Positions 1 through 9,607 are shown, counted from the stretch's first letter. The stretch: DNA of 26,920 nucleotides from Eshraghiella sp045124255 (GCA_045124255.1 JBGVLM010000059.1:1-26920); one strand, 5' to 3'. Notes: generated from the letters alone by a model not told the origin. Translations and numbers: made by a program.

Positions 1-42
1 AATTTATTAAATATTAATCTCTAAACAGGAGTGTTAAATAAT

Positions 43-846
43 ATGGATATTTTGCAGGATATTGGAAGTGCCGTTACCGGTAAAATTAATAAAGCCATGA
101 TTTTCGTAAAGAAAAGAAATGAGGCCAGTGAAAAAAAACTGTCTGATTTAAGAAGAGATTTGTTATCCAAAAGCAGTACTTCTTTGTTATCGTCGCCGAT
201 AGAGGCAATAAAATCAATGTCAGGTATGTCAAGAGCACAAAGCATTGGCGGTGATGATTATCATGTAATGCAGGTAAAATATAATCCTTCAAGCATACGT
301 TTTTCAACACAGGCAGGAAGCTTTGTACAGAGCGGTCCCGGAGGAATGGGTGTAAATCAGATAACACAGATAACCGTTCCGGCAAGAACTACTATGTTTG
401 TGGATTTAATATTCGACGAGATGAATATTAAAGATGCATTTATGTGGGAAAAATTTGATCCTACTTTGGGCGGAGCCGTTTCAGCAGGTGCCGGAGCAGT
501 AAAGCAGATTACAGGTGATGGATATACTGTAAGTAATCAGATAGATGGTCTCATAGCCCTGATTACACAGGCATACAGCAGAAATGTGGTTTTCTATTGG
601 AATGAAATGGCTTTTGTTGGTGAGGTTACCGGTATAAATGCTGCATATACAATGTTTAATCCCCAGGGAAATCCTGTAAGAGGTAAGGTAAGCCTTTCGA
701 TATTCCAGAGTGAGGATTCAGATAATACGGCAGATAATAAATATTGGAATGCGGCTTTTTCCAAGCTTTTTGGAAATATAGAAGATAATACTGAGGTAGA
801 TGCTTCGTCCATGATGGATAAGGTACAGAATTTAATCAATTTTTAG
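43..846 (+). CDS. CIS tube-cap/adaptor protein (Cis7/Afp7-like, no LysM)
   Basis: This 267-residue protein resembles the contractile-injection-system tube protein family (Afp7/Cis7), which joins the inner tube to the spike hub. Visible hallmarks are a YNPSSIRFS segment, a later FVDLIFDE strand, and a C-terminal block with FVGEVTGI followed by YTMFNPQGNPVRGKVSLSI. The last block is the family's typical ending: a hydrophobic strand, then T-M-F, G, P-V-R. Many relatives carry a C-terminal LysM domain; here the chain ends about 35 residues after the core, so that domain is absent. I prefer the ATG at 43 to the in-frame GTG at 31: AGGAG at 27-31 lies about 11 bases before the ATG but overlaps the GTG. 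It is the first gene of a seven-gene baseplate run. Family assignment is from motif memory; upstream tube and sheath genes are outside the window. Confidence 0.72.
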   Translation: MDILQDIGSAVTGKINKAMIFVKKRNEASEKKLSDLRRDLLSKSSTSLLSSPIEAIKSMSGMSRAQSIGGDDYHVMQVKYNPSSIRFSTQAGSFVQSGPGGMGVNQITQITVPARTTMFVDLIFDEMNIKDAFMWEKFDPTLGGAVSAGAGAVKQITGDGYTVSNQIDGLIALITQAYSRNVVFYWNEMAFVGEVTGINAAYTMFNPQGNPVRGKVSLSIFQSEDSDNTADNKYWNAAFSKLFGNIEDNTEVDASSMMDKVQNLINF

Positions 847-859
847 AGAGTGATAACTA

Positions 860-2014
860 ATGGCAACATATGTATTTGAAAATCTAAAAAAAGAATATGA
901 AAATTTTGAAAATCCGGTAGTAGTACTTAAAGTTAATGGCAAGGATTTTAGAAAAAATAAAAAAGGTTTTATTATTTCTGATATTGAGGTTGAGCTGACT
1001 TGTGGTTACGAAGCATCGATAGTAACATTTTCGATTTATAATGCTTTTGACCAGTTTACTTCCCAATTTATGACAGAGGATGTAAAACAATACATTTTTT
1101 TAGGTTCTTCGGTTGAATTGGCATTAGGTTATGCATCTACTGCAAGGATGGTGTTCTGCGGTTTTATTTCACGTGTGAATTTCTTTTATGAGAAAGGCGA
1201 TATGCCGGGAATAAGGGTTACCGCAATGGATGTAAAAGGAATAATGATGGCAAATAATTATTCCAGACAGCTTACAGCCAAAAGCTATAGTGGAGCCGTT
1301 AAAGAGATTTTTGGCAAAAATGCGTATGTTACCATGAATAATAAACAAATAATAAAGAACCTGATTATCAGTGATACTCCTGATCAGAAAAATGGAGCGG
1401 ATAAAAATGAAACTGATGACAGGACAATAGAAATGGTATGTGAAAGCGACTATGAGTTCGTTGTTAAAGCTGCCAAAAAATATAATTTTGAGTTCTTTTC
1501 AGAGCAGGGAAATGTATATTTCAGAAAGGCTAAATCTAATACAGAGGTGTTGATGGAATTGGGACCGTCTTCGGGACTTAGGGAATTTGATATTGAATAT
1601 GACATTACCGGACTTGTTGAAGAAATTGAAGCAAGAAGTATGGATAACGGAAAAGGCAAAATAATAAAAGCGAAAAAGAAATTTAACAATAAAATTTCTA
1701 TTGGAAATAAAGCAAAGCAGTATATCCGCAGAAGTGAAAAGGTATATATTGATCCTACAATAGAATCGTTGGAGGATGCTAATTACAGAGTGATGTCACT
1801 TATGGAGGAGATGTCGTACAGATTTGGAACTTTAGAGTGCAGCTGTATAGGAATACCGGAAATTTTTCCGGGCAGATTTATTAAACTGAATGCGATTGGA
1901 TATCCGCCGGAAAATAAATTTTATGTTGTAACAGTAAAACATATAATTAGTGAGGATAGAGGATTTGAGACATTAATTACAGGTAAGGCTGCCGATATAG
2001 GAGGAGTATTGTAA
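860..2014 (+). CDS. CIS/phage baseplate hub, gp27/gpD-like (N-terminal half of VgrG)
   Basis: A 384-residue protein of the late-control-protein-D/gp27 family, which forms the trimeric hub at the base of the tube. It shows the family's two-barrel layout. An N-terminal region reads D-I-E-V-E-L-T with FCGFISRVNF about 60 residues on. A central segment reads CESDYEFVVKAAKKYNFEFF, and the C-terminal part (IFPGRFIKLNAIG, then FYVVTVKHII) matches the end of the hub domain, where relatives read PG..V...G. It stops exactly where the next gene, the gp5-like spike, starts (TAATG, one base shared). The VgrG function is therefore split over two chains, as in phage T4 and P2-like tails, not fused as in type VI VgrG. 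Translation starts at ATG 860 behind a purine stretch (AGAGAG). Confidence is high for hub function and moderate for exact subfamily. Confidence 0.8.
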   Translation: MATYVFENLKKEYENFENPVVVLKVNGKDFRKNKKGFIISDIEVELTCGYEASIVTFSIYNAFDQFTSQFMTEDVKQYIFLGSSVELALGYASTARMVFCGFISRVNFFYEKGDMPGIRVTAMDVKGIMMANNYSRQLTAKSYSGAVKEIFGKNAYVTMNNKQIIKNLIISDTPDQKNGADKNETDDRTIEMVCESDYEFVVKAAKKYNFEFFSEQGNVYFRKAKSNTEVLMELGPSSGLREFDIEYDITGLVEEIEARSMDNGKGKIIKAKKKFNNKISIGNKAKQYIRRSEKVYIDPTIESLEDANYRVMSLMEEMSYRFGTLECSCIGIPEIFPGRFIKLNAIGYPPENKFYVVTVKHIISEDRGFETLITGKAADIGGVL

Positions 2015-2826
2015 TGGGCTTATTTGATATAATTGATGATATTGCTGGAAAACAGGTTACGAAAACAGAAACCGGAGATAACAGGATTTTTGGTGTTATG
2101 ACCGGGATTGTGGCTAAAAATTATGATAGAGACATGCCCGGCAAGGTATGTGTAAGTATCCCTGTAAGAGATGATGGTGGAAACGAATTAAAGTGGGCCA
2201 GAGTGGTTATGCCAAGCAGCGGTAAGGAATGGGGACATTATTTTATGCCGGAAGTGGGAGATATGGTGCTTCTGGTTTTTGAACAGGGAAATATTGAAAA
2301 ACCATTCGTAATTGGCAGTATTCCTAAGGATAATAATAAATTTCTCACAAAATCTATTGATGAAAGAAACCGTTATAAGAAGATTATTACTAAAAACGGA
2401 AGTTCAATTACTTTTGAAGATAATCCTGAAGGTGATGGTGAAAAAGACAGAATTGAAATTGTAACAGCTAAAGAAAAACATATTATTTCACTTGATAATG
2501 AAAAAGATGAAATAACAATATCCGATAAGAATGGCAGCAACAAAATTCTTTTGAAGACAGAAAAAGGACAGATGGAAATAAAGGCTGATAAAAAGCTTGT
2601 AATAAATGTGGGTACTAATATAAGTGTAACATTTAATGGCAGCAATGGCACGGTAAATGTTGAATGTGACAAATTTAATGTTAAAGCCGGCAACGGAATT
2701 GTAATGGAGTCCAATGCTCAGGCCAAGTTAACAGGTGCCAATATATCACTTGAAGCGACATCGGTTTTTAAGGCAAACAGTAATGGTACGGCTGTAGTTA
2801 AAGGTATGCCGCTTAAACTCGGATAA
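2014..2826 (+). CDS. CIS spike protein, gp5/gpV-like OB-fold plus beta-helix needle
   Basis: A 270-residue spike protein. Residues about 25-110 form the gpV/gp5 OB fold: FGVMTGIVAKNYDRD, then PGKVCVSIPVRDDGG, a WARVVMPSSGKEWG stretch, and FMPEVGDMVLLVFEQGN ending in PFVIGSI, which is the canonical baseplate-assembly-V pattern. From about residue 120 the chain becomes short alternating strands (EITISDKNG, GQMEIKADKKLVINVG, GNGIVMESNAQAKLTG). This is typical of the intertwined triple beta-helix of a spike. It ends in GTAVVKGMPLKLG, where VgrG-type needles blunt and receive a PAAR tip. No lysozyme domain or C-terminal effector extension is present, and no PAAR gene follows. Its ATG overlaps the hub's stop by one base with GGAGG at 2001-2005, so the two are likely translated together. 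Confidence 0.85.
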   Translation: MGLFDIIDDIAGKQVTKTETGDNRIFGVMTGIVAKNYDRDMPGKVCVSIPVRDDGGNELKWARVVMPSSGKEWGHYFMPEVGDMVLLVFEQGNIEKPFVIGSIPKDNNKFLTKSIDERNRYKKIITKNGSSITFEDNPEGDGEKDRIEIVTAKEKHIISLDNEKDEITISDKNGSNKILLKTEKGQMEIKADKKLVINVGTNISVTFNGSNGTVNVECDKFNVKAGNGIVMESNAQAKLTGANISLEATSVFKANSNGTAVVKGMPLKLG

Positions 2827-2862
2827 AAGCTTGTAATAGAAAGAGAGAGGCAGGTTTTTTTT

Positions 2863-3285
2863 ATGCAGAATGAATTTTTAGGCAAAGGAATGAAATTTCC
2901 ACCTCAAATAAATCCGGCAACAGGAAGATTTGTTGCTGTTGAAGGTGTAAATGCAATAAAAGAATCAATATATCTTATTTTAATGACAAATAAAACAGAG
3001 AGGTTTGTCAGGCCGGATTTTGGTTCAAAACTGATGAATTACACTTTTATGGATACAAGTTCAACGATGTTAAATATAATGGCAAGGGAAATATCCAATG
3101 ATATTTTGAATAATGAGCCAAGAGTTGATGAGGTTAATGTTGATATAGATTCAGAAAGTAAAAAAGGCTGCCTTATTATTAATATACGTTACAGAGTCCG
3201 GGGAAATAATGTAATGGATAATCTTGTATTTCCGTTTTATCTTGATACATCATGGAGTATAAATGAAGAAGAAAGCGAAGGATAA
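2863..3285 (+). CDS. Baseplate wedge protein, gp25-like
   Basis: A 140-residue gp25/IraD-family protein, the wedge component that starts sheath polymerisation in T4, type VI and extracellular CIS baseplates. Evidence includes an N-terminal GKGMKFPPQINPATGRF segment, the helix VNAIKESIYLILMT followed by ERFVRPDFGSKL, and the family signature NEPRV near residue 85. The E-P-R loop is the most conserved part of gp25 proteins. The RPDFGS motif is the usual R-P-x-F-G-x-x. Length matches the family. It lies 36 bp after the spike gene and 3 bp before the first wedge gene, so the operon is continuous. The start is preceded by a purine-rich stretch (AGAGAGGCAGG) and then eight T's. Confidence 0.88.
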   Translation: MQNEFLGKGMKFPPQINPATGRFVAVEGVNAIKESIYLILMTNKTERFVRPDFGSKLMNYTFMDTSSTMLNIMAREISNDILNNEPRVDEVNVDIDSESKKGCLIINIRYRVRGNNVMDNLVFPFYLDTSWSINEEESEG

Positions 3286-3288
3286 GTT

Positions 3289-6200
3289 ATGGTACATAAT
3301 GAATTCAGATTGGACAATAAAACAATCAGCGACTATAAACAGCAAATAGAAAAACTTGCAGAAAGTTATGTGCCGGAATGGAAGTTTGATGAAAAGAATC
3401 CTGATATTGGTTCAGTTATTGCTTTGATTTATGCAAAACAGCTTTATGACAATTCCTGCCGTTATAACGGAATGCTGGAAAAATACCATAGAGAAATGGT
3501 TAATTTATTAGATATATCATTGCAGCAGGCTCATCCTGCCGGTGCAACGGTCATTATGGATGTGGTGCCGGATACGGTTAATGGTGTACCCGTTCGTAAA
3601 GGAACTAAGCTTTTGGCAGACGATGAAGATAAAAAGATAGTTTTTGAAACGGCACAATCTGTATATATGTCCGGAGCATCAATTGAAACAATAATGATGT
3701 CAAGAGGGTATGATGGCAAATTAATTCCCTTATATGGAAGTTTTGTACAAAAGGATTATGCGGGGAATATTTGTGATGATGAAGAGGCTGCGGATAGTGA
3801 TATAAAGCCTTTTAAGTTGTTTGATTTTTCCAAAGCAGGCATTGGAAAACAGGCATTGCTTTTGTATCATGACAGTATTTTTGATGTAGAAGATGAATTG
3901 CTTGATTGCAGAATTACCGGTAATGCCCAATTCCTTAAAGCATTGGAAAATAAAGAATATAGAATGCTTTATTATACGGATGAGGGGTTCCTTCCTGTTG
4001 AACAATATAATATTCACGGGGAACATATTTATTTTACCAAGTCTTTAAAAAGTAAAAAAGTGTCTGTTAAAGATAAGGAGTACAGCCTTATTGTAATAGA
4101 AGCATGCAAACCGCAGACTGAGACTGTGGAATTTAAAGGAATTGAATTTGCATCAAGCGGAAGCCCGGTAAATGCAGAATATATTGGTAACGGAACAACT
4201 GATTTTGATGTTAACAGATTTAATATATTTGGAGATATATTATCCCTTTATTCGGAATGCTATATTGGAATGGATTCCTATTTTGCAAAGAAGGATTCTA
4301 AAATTACATTAAGCTTTGATATGTCCTTTGGCGAGAAATATGTTGGAGCCGTAAGGGAACCTGAAAAAGCAGATTTAAGAGTAATTAAGAGAAAAAAAAG
4401 ATTTGAGATTGAGGAACGTATTGCGTATTGCCATGCGGAAAATATATCGATTGAATATTTTAACGGAGTAGGCTGGAAAAGGTTAAAATGTGACAAAGAA
4501 TATGAAAATATATTTAAAGAAGACGAAGAAGGAAGGATTGAGATTAGTTTTATATGTCCAAGTGACTGGAAAGCTTCTTCATCAGGGGGATACCAGGGCA
4601 GAATGTTAAAGGTTCAGCTTTTAAAAGCAGATAATTGCTATTATCAGCCATGCATGCACTGTTATCCGAGAATTACTGATTTAAATATATCTTATACATA
4701 CAATGAAAACTACAAAAAACCTGTGTTCGCAACACGTTTGTACGGAACAAAAAGTCAGGATTTAACTGTTAACATTCTGGAAAATAAGACATTTACAGCT
4801 TTTTCAAAGGGTAATTACGCAGATACGGCTATTTATCTGGGCTTTGATAAGGTCTTCGATAATGGTCCCATAAGTATTTGGTGGAAGTTACATAATTCAG
4901 CGAGAGATATGGACAAAAAGCTTAGATTTTTCTATTCAACGAATAGTGAATTTAAGGAAATGAAGGTTGTAGACTATACGGAAGGACTGTCAAAAACCGG
5001 AATAATGATGTTTTTACCTGAACCGGATATCGGAATGCTGGAGCTTGAAGGAAAGAAACAGTGCTGGATTAAAATTACAGAAGAAAACTATCAGGAAGAA
5101 CAGCTTTGCACAGAAATAGAAAAAATTGCAATTAATGCGGTTATGGCATATAACGCTGAAACACTTGATGAAGAAGAGTTTTATCTCGAGACTGTAAATC
5201 CTAATGAATCATTTCCGCTAAGAGCAGATAAAATATTAACTGCTGATGTATGGGTTAATGAAAAAAATGATTTAACTAAACAGGAGATGAATCGTTTAAT
5301 GCAGACTGACCCTGATTCCATACGGGTGAGTTATGATTACATGGGTGAAATTGAGGAGTTTTTTGTTAAATGGCAGGAATGCAGTAATTTCCTGAACTCA
5401 AAGCCTGACAGCAGACATTATGTGCTTGACAGAATGCAGAATAAAATAATATTTGGGGACGGGGTACATGTCAGAATTCCCAGAAATACACAGGGAACGG
5501 CATTTATAGTCCGGGTAAAATGTTGCGAAGGTAAAGCAGGAAATGTAGCTGCCAACACTATTACGTCAAGCTTGTCGAATATGATGTTTATTAACAATAT
5601 ATATAATCCTGAGCCGGCATTTGGCGGTAGTGATATGGAAATGCTTGAAAAAGCAATGGAAAGAGGCGCAAATCTCTTCAGCTCCGGAGGAAGACTGGTT
5701 ACGGAACAGGATTATCTGAATGAAATTACAAATTATTCGGACATAATTGAATCGGCATCCATTGTACGAAATGTGGACAGATATGGAAATTATAATCAGG
5801 GAATGATTTATGTTGTTATGCTTATGAAGGATTTTATGGATAGTTCAGCTTCTTTTTACAGAATTCAGGGTAATCTGAAACAGCACATCCTTAAAAAATG
5901 TGAATTAAGTATTTTACCGGAGCAATTAGTCATTGAGGAACCTTTATTTGTAGAGCTTTGTGTTGATATATGGGCAGAAGCAATACACATTGAGGATAAT
6001 TTTGAAATACAAAACCGAGTACAGGAATCATTAAAGGAATATTTTAATCCAATCTCACAGGCACATACTAAAGGATGGAAAATTGGCACATTACCAAGGA
6101 AATCCCAGATTGTTATGAGATTAAATGCCGTTAAGAGTAAAGCAATCGTGAAGCATGTTATGGTAACTGCCAGATATGCGGACAAAGATGGTGTTCATGA

Positions 6201-6291
6201 GACTGATTTGGAAAATATTAAGGTTTCTCCGTTTATGGTTGTGAAAAATGGTACTCACAAAATTCATTTAAGTCATAAGACAACTAATTAA
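3289..6291 (+). CDS. Large baseplate wedge protein, baseplate-J/gp6-like (Cis11-like)
   Basis: A 1000-residue protein of the large baseplate-assembly family found in CIS loci, similar in role to T4 gp6, which links wedges into the baseplate ring. The N-terminus has the usual opening (SYVPEWKFDEKNPDIGSVI), with helices and then the PAGATVIMDV strand seen in these proteins. The diagnostic J-type region sits in the last third: YVLDRMQNKIIFGDG followed by IPRNTQG, GKAGNVAANTI, then NPEPAFGGSDMEMLEKA and GRLVTEQDYLNE. The middle (about 200-600) is beta-rich and less conserved. It starts three bases after the gp25 gene, with GAAGGA upstream, and is followed 16 bp later by a second J-type gene. The pair probably forms the gp6/gp7-like heteromeric wedge. 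That pairing is inferred from order and length. Confidence 0.85.
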   Translation: MVHNEFRLDNKTISDYKQQIEKLAESYVPEWKFDEKNPDIGSVIALIYAKQLYDNSCRYNGMLEKYHREMVNLLDISLQQAHPAGATVIMDVVPDTVNGVPVRKGTKLLADDEDKKIVFETAQSVYMSGASIETIMMSRGYDGKLIPLYGSFVQKDYAGNICDDEEAADSDIKPFKLFDFSKAGIGKQALLLYHDSIFDVEDELLDCRITGNAQFLKALENKEYRMLYYTDEGFLPVEQYNIHGEHIYFTKSLKSKKVSVKDKEYSLIVIEACKPQTETVEFKGIEFASSGSPVNAEYIGNGTTDFDVNRFNIFGDILSLYSECYIGMDSYFAKKDSKITLSFDMSFGEKYVGAVREPEKADLRVIKRKKRFEIEERIAYCHAENISIEYFNGVGWKRLKCDKEYENIFKEDEEGRIEISFICPSDWKASSSGGYQGRMLKVQLLKADNCYYQPCMHCYPRITDLNISYTYNENYKKPVFATRLYGTKSQDLTVNILENKTFTAFSKGNYADTAIYLGFDKVFDNGPISIWWKLHNSARDMDKKLRFFYSTNSEFKEMKVVDYTEGLSKTGIMMFLPEPDIGMLELEGKKQCWIKITEENYQEEQLCTEIEKIAINAVMAYNAETLDEEEFYLETVNPNESFPLRADKILTADVWVNEKNDLTKQEMNRLMQTDPDSIRVSYDYMGEIEEFFVKWQECSNFLNSKPDSRHYVLDRMQNKIIFGDGVHVRIPRNTQGTAFIVRVKCCEGKAGNVAANTITSSLSNMMFINNIYNPEPAFGGSDMEMLEKAMERGANLFSSGGRLVTEQDYLNEITNYSDIIESASIVRNVDRYGNYNQGMIYVVMLMKDFMDSSASFYRIQGNLKQHILKKCELSILPEQLVIEEPLFVELCVDIWAEAIHIEDNFEIQNRVQESLKEYFNPISQAHTKGWKIGTLPRKSQIVMRLNAVKSKAIVKHVMVTARYADKDGVHETDLENIKVSPFMVVKNGTHKIHLSHKTTN

Positions 6292-6307
6292 ATGAAAGGT
6301 GGATTTT

Positions 6308-8392
6308 ATGTTAAGTGAAAAAATGCTTCAGGAAAAGGATTTGGATGATTTGATGCAGGAAGCAATTATGCAGATTCCGATGTATTCAAAGGAATGGACC
6401 AACTTCAATCCTTCTGATCCTGCAATAACCACCTTGGAGAATTTGTCAGTATATACTATTTTACAGCAGTCATATACTGGTCAGATATCAGATTCTGCAA
6501 GAGAAAAAATATTTGCACTATTAGGATATGAACGCAAAGCTGCTAAAAATGCAAGAGTTATGCTTCAGCCATTGAATGTTGGGAAAGCAGTAATTATTCC
6601 GGCAGGACAAAAATTTATTGTCGGTGATTTGTGCTTTGAAACCAACAGGGAATTTACTGTATATGGGAATAAAATCATCGGAATATACGGAAAACACAAT
6701 GAGCAGGTTAAAGATTATTCCGTATTGTTAGACAGGGATATTCCATTGGAAATACCTGTGTTCTCCAATAAGCCGGAGAAAGGCATGGAACTGTATATGG
6801 TAATTGGAAGTGATAACGAGCTTCCTGAAGATGTTAATTTATTTATAGAGCTTTCAGAATTTGGACATAGAAACCTTATAAATAAAGTGAATTTGTTTGC
6901 TGATATAAAATGGCAGTGCTATACCCAAAAAGGCTTTGTTGATATAAAATGCCGGGACAATACAGGTAATCTTTTAACTTCCGGAGAAATCCGCTTAAAA
7001 CTTCCGAAAAAAGAAATGGAAGTTTATGATGAACTTCCTCAGAAGGGATATGTAATAAGAGCAGTATTGAATAAAGCCGATTATGATATACCCCCGAGAA
7101 TTAAGGGAATATATGGTTTCCTTTTTGAAGTATGGCAGAAAGAAACCCAGTCAATCTGTTATACTTTTTCGTCAAAACAAAAAATAGATGTATATTGTGA
7201 TATTTTGGAGCAGGATTATATACAGATTTTTTGCAAAGAGGATGACGGTTACTATTATAAATATGAATTAGCCACAAAAAACGATTCAAAGGGGCGTTTT
7301 TATAATAAAAAGAAATATGATTTTGGAAGATACGGCTTTTCATTTAATAAAGATGAACATGGTTTTGGCCCGGGTAATTTTATTAATGCGGTTAAATTGG
7401 TTGCATACAATGATACAATTATGCGTCAGTTCGATTTAGGTCAGATATACGGATACGATAATCAGCAAATAGACCTTCCGGTAAAAAATATTGTTAAAGA
7501 AAGCTTTTCGCTTATTATATGCAAAAAACTTCCGAATAAAGAAACGGTGTATGATTTTGTTAAACCGGATAGTACGGGAGATAATGACTTTAAGTACAAG
7601 CTTCTTGAAAATGAAGGGAAAATAATTATTACTGATGCAGCCGGATACATTAATGGAAGAATATTTATGTGCGGCTGTGCAACGGATAAAGGCGAAGACG
7701 GTAATGTCAGAGCAGGAACGGTGTTTACTCCGTATGGATATGACAGTGAAATAACATTTATTAATCCGGCACAGGGATTCGGAGGAAGAAAAAAGGAAAC
7801 GCCGGAGGATATGCGTAAACGTTTTGTGACAGAAATGAATGAGCATTATACAGCTGTTACAACAGAAGATTATGAAAAAATCGTAAAAAACACTCCGGGT
7901 TTATGTATACATAAAGTAAAAGCAATTGCAGATTCAAAGAATAACAGGATTAAAATTGCAGTTAAACCATACGGAAACAGTGAACATCCTGTTTTAAGCA
8001 GTGTATACCTTGAAGAGATTAAAAAAAGCCTTGAGGAACGCAGGCTTATATCTACGGCAGTGGAGGTTTTGCAGCCTGTATATGCGGGAGTTAATGTTCA
8101 GGGAACGGTTTATGTAAAACCTCACTTCGAGAACTGCATAGAGCAGATAAAAGCTGTAATCAACAAGGAACTGGATTATGTTAATTCTGACAAAAACTTT
8201 GGTGACAGACTTAATTTTGACAGATTATTTCAGAAAATAGAAGCACTTGAATGTGTGGATTTTATATATAATTTATCAACAATGGTCAGGAATCGCCGTT
8301 ATGCAGAACAAAGAGGCATGGATATTATTCCGGCAGATAACTGTCTGTTATATCCGGGTGACATATCCATTGAATTAAGTACTATGGAATAG
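6308..8392 (+). CDS. Second baseplate wedge protein, baseplate-J-like (Cis12/gp7-like)
   Basis: A protein of 694 residues from ATG 6308. I prefer this start because AAAGGTGG (6295-6302) lies just before it; an in-frame GTG at 6299 overlaps that ribosome site. The N-terminus has the wedge opening seen in the previous gene (YSKEWTNFNPSDPAITTLENL). The C-terminal third has the J-type signature: FINPAQGFGGRKKETPEDMR, then AVTTEDYEKIVKNTPG, the equivalent of the NP..a.GG...E / VT..DYE pattern, with the GRKKE insert in place of the usual GG.d.E. The middle (about 180-400) is beta-rich and unrecognised. It likely partners the 1000-residue protein to build the wedge. Spacing to the next gene is 8 bp. 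Confidence 0.78.
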   Translation: MLSEKMLQEKDLDDLMQEAIMQIPMYSKEWTNFNPSDPAITTLENLSVYTILQQSYTGQISDSAREKIFALLGYERKAAKNARVMLQPLNVGKAVIIPAGQKFIVGDLCFETNREFTVYGNKIIGIYGKHNEQVKDYSVLLDRDIPLEIPVFSNKPEKGMELYMVIGSDNELPEDVNLFIELSEFGHRNLINKVNLFADIKWQCYTQKGFVDIKCRDNTGNLLTSGEIRLKLPKKEMEVYDELPQKGYVIRAVLNKADYDIPPRIKGIYGFLFEVWQKETQSICYTFSSKQKIDVYCDILEQDYIQIFCKEDDGYYYKYELATKNDSKGRFYNKKKYDFGRYGFSFNKDEHGFGPGNFINAVKLVAYNDTIMRQFDLGQIYGYDNQQIDLPVKNIVKESFSLIICKKLPNKETVYDFVKPDSTGDNDFKYKLLENEGKIIITDAAGYINGRIFMCGCATDKGEDGNVRAGTVFTPYGYDSEITFINPAQGFGGRKKETPEDMRKRFVTEMNEHYTAVTTEDYEKIVKNTPGLCIHKVKAIADSKNNRIKIAVKPYGNSEHPVLSSVYLEEIKKSLEERRLISTAVEVLQPVYAGVNVQGTVYVKPHFENCIEQIKAVINKELDYVNSDKNFGDRLNFDRLFQKIEALECVDFIYNLSTMVRNRRYAEQRGMDIIPADNCLLYPGDISIELSTME

Positions 8393-8400
8393 GTGTTTTT

Positions 8401-9498
8401 ATGGAAAAAAGACGTAATTATTCAATCAAAAAAAACAGATATTCAAACGCTTTTATGTCGGGTTTTGCAATAGAAGGGGATAATCGTATTGTACTTGATG
8501 ATGAATGCTTCATGCATTGTCTTATTCTTGGCAGAATTGACGGAGTAGAAGAGGATTCGGATTGGGGACACTTACACTTCGATTGTGATATTGAAGAGGA
8601 TATGATTTATACAGTACATATTTTTGCATCCAATTATGAGGAATTCAACAGAAAAGGAGTTCTGACCAATATTGAAGAATTCCTCCTGGGGGATACGGAT
8701 GATTTGGCAACCAAAAAGAAATTTTTTGAAATTGCCGGAGCAAAAAAAATTGTTAATCATAATGATATTCTTTTGTACGATATAAAAGGAAGATATCTGT
8801 ATGTAATGCTGGAAATTAACGGGATGGGAAAAGGCAGCATTGAAAATATGTATATTAACAGTCAGGGGGATTTCTTTATGGAAAGTCTTCCTGAGGTGTA
8901 CCATGAGTACGGTGGATTTTATCACAGATATTTATCAATCTTCTCTACAATGTTTATGGAACTTCAGGGGAAAATCGAGAATGCGGATGATATATTAAAT
9001 TTGGATAATGCATCTTATGAATTATTAACATTATTTGGTAAATGGCTTGGAATTGATGTAAGCGGAGATTTCCTTTCTGAAGACAAATTAAGAAGATTGA
9101 TTAAGGAAGCATATTCTTTAAATCGAATGAAGGGAACAAGAAAAGCACTTGAAAGACTGACAGAAATAATTTTGGATGAAAAGACGATTATTCTGGAAAA
9201 AAACTGTCTGCATAATGAAGCTGAGTCAGAAGATAACTATGAAGCCTTGTATGGAAAAGGTGCATACGATGTCACAATGTTAATAAAAACGCATGTGCCT
9301 GAAAATCAGAAATCACAATTATTATTTCTGATTAAACAGTTCGTGCCGGTAAGATGTAATCTTAATATAAGATTCCTTGATGAAAGCAGCGGACTTGATG
9401 ATCATCTGTATCTGGACATGAATACAAAGGTTAATGAAAATATACCTGCAGAACTGGATGTTCGTCAGGCAATGGACGGACGGGTATTGTTAAAATAA
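8401..9498 (+). CDS. Tail protein I / TIGR02242-like baseplate component
   Basis: A 365-residue protein whose C-terminal half matches the phage tail protein domain typical of CIS baseplates. The segment ESLPEVYHEYG is followed by a helix (YLSIFSTMFMELQGKIENAD), then LTLFGKWLGID and the MKGTRKALERLTEIIL helix. The end, VPVRCNLNIRFLD, is also characteristic, where relatives have P.g....v. The N-terminal ~150 residues are beta-rich (ILGRIDGVEEDSDWG, MIYTVHIFAS) and resemble the carbohydrate-binding-like front domain some homologues carry; I could not name it. It is the last gene of the baseplate run, 8 bp behind the wedge gene, with AGGTG upstream. In P2-type tails the gpI protein connects fibre to baseplate, but no fibre gene follows here. 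Confidence 0.75.
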   Translation: MEKRRNYSIKKNRYSNAFMSGFAIEGDNRIVLDDECFMHCLILGRIDGVEEDSDWGHLHFDCDIEEDMIYTVHIFASNYEEFNRKGVLTNIEEFLLGDTDDLATKKKFFEIAGAKKIVNHNDILLYDIKGRYLYVMLEINGMGKGSIENMYINSQGDFFMESLPEVYHEYGGFYHRYLSIFSTMFMELQGKIENADDILNLDNASYELLTLFGKWLGIDVSGDFLSEDKLRRLIKEAYSLNRMKGTRKALERLTEIILDEKTIILEKNCLHNEAESEDNYEALYGKGAYDVTMLIKTHVPENQKSQLLFLIKQFVPVRCNLNIRFLDESSGLDDHLYLDMNTKVNENIPAELDVRQAMDGRVLLK

Positions 9499-9501
9499 TA
9501 T

Positions 9502-9527
9502 ATCCGGTTCTGTCTGATAGAACGGAT
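9502..9527 (+). terminator. Weak hairpin after the baseplate run
   Basis: An inverted repeat just after the last baseplate stop codon: ATCCGGTTCT, a 7-base loop, then AGAACGGAT, nine pairs with one bulged C. The T-rich stretch lies about 14 bases later (9541-9549), not directly behind the stem, so termination is likely weak. It may mark the end of the baseplate transcript or only attenuate it. Confidence 0.35.
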
Positions 9528-9540
9528 GAGTATGTAAATA

Positions 9541-9569
9541 TTGTTTTTTGACTGTAATGATGATATAAT
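9541..9569 (+). promoter_or_regulatory. Probable sigma-A promoter with extended -10 for the STAS gene
   Basis: TATAAT at 9564-9569 is preceded by TG at 9561-9562 (TGaTATAAT), a perfect extended -10. A weak -35, TTGTTT at 9541-9546, lies exactly 17 bases before it. Transcription would start near 9576, giving a leader of about 30 bases before ATG 9608 with GAGGAAA as ribosome site. It implies that the regulatory genes can be transcribed independently of the baseplate genes. Confidence 0.6.
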
Positions 9570-9607
9570 ATAGTTGTTTTAGTATTAAACTGTGAAAAGA
9601 GGAAATT

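Noticed and set aside
31..9498. Complete prophage
   Set aside because: Only tail-baseplate functions of CIS type are seen, with no integrase, head, portal, holin or lysin genes in the window, and the flanks are regulatory and housekeeping genes.
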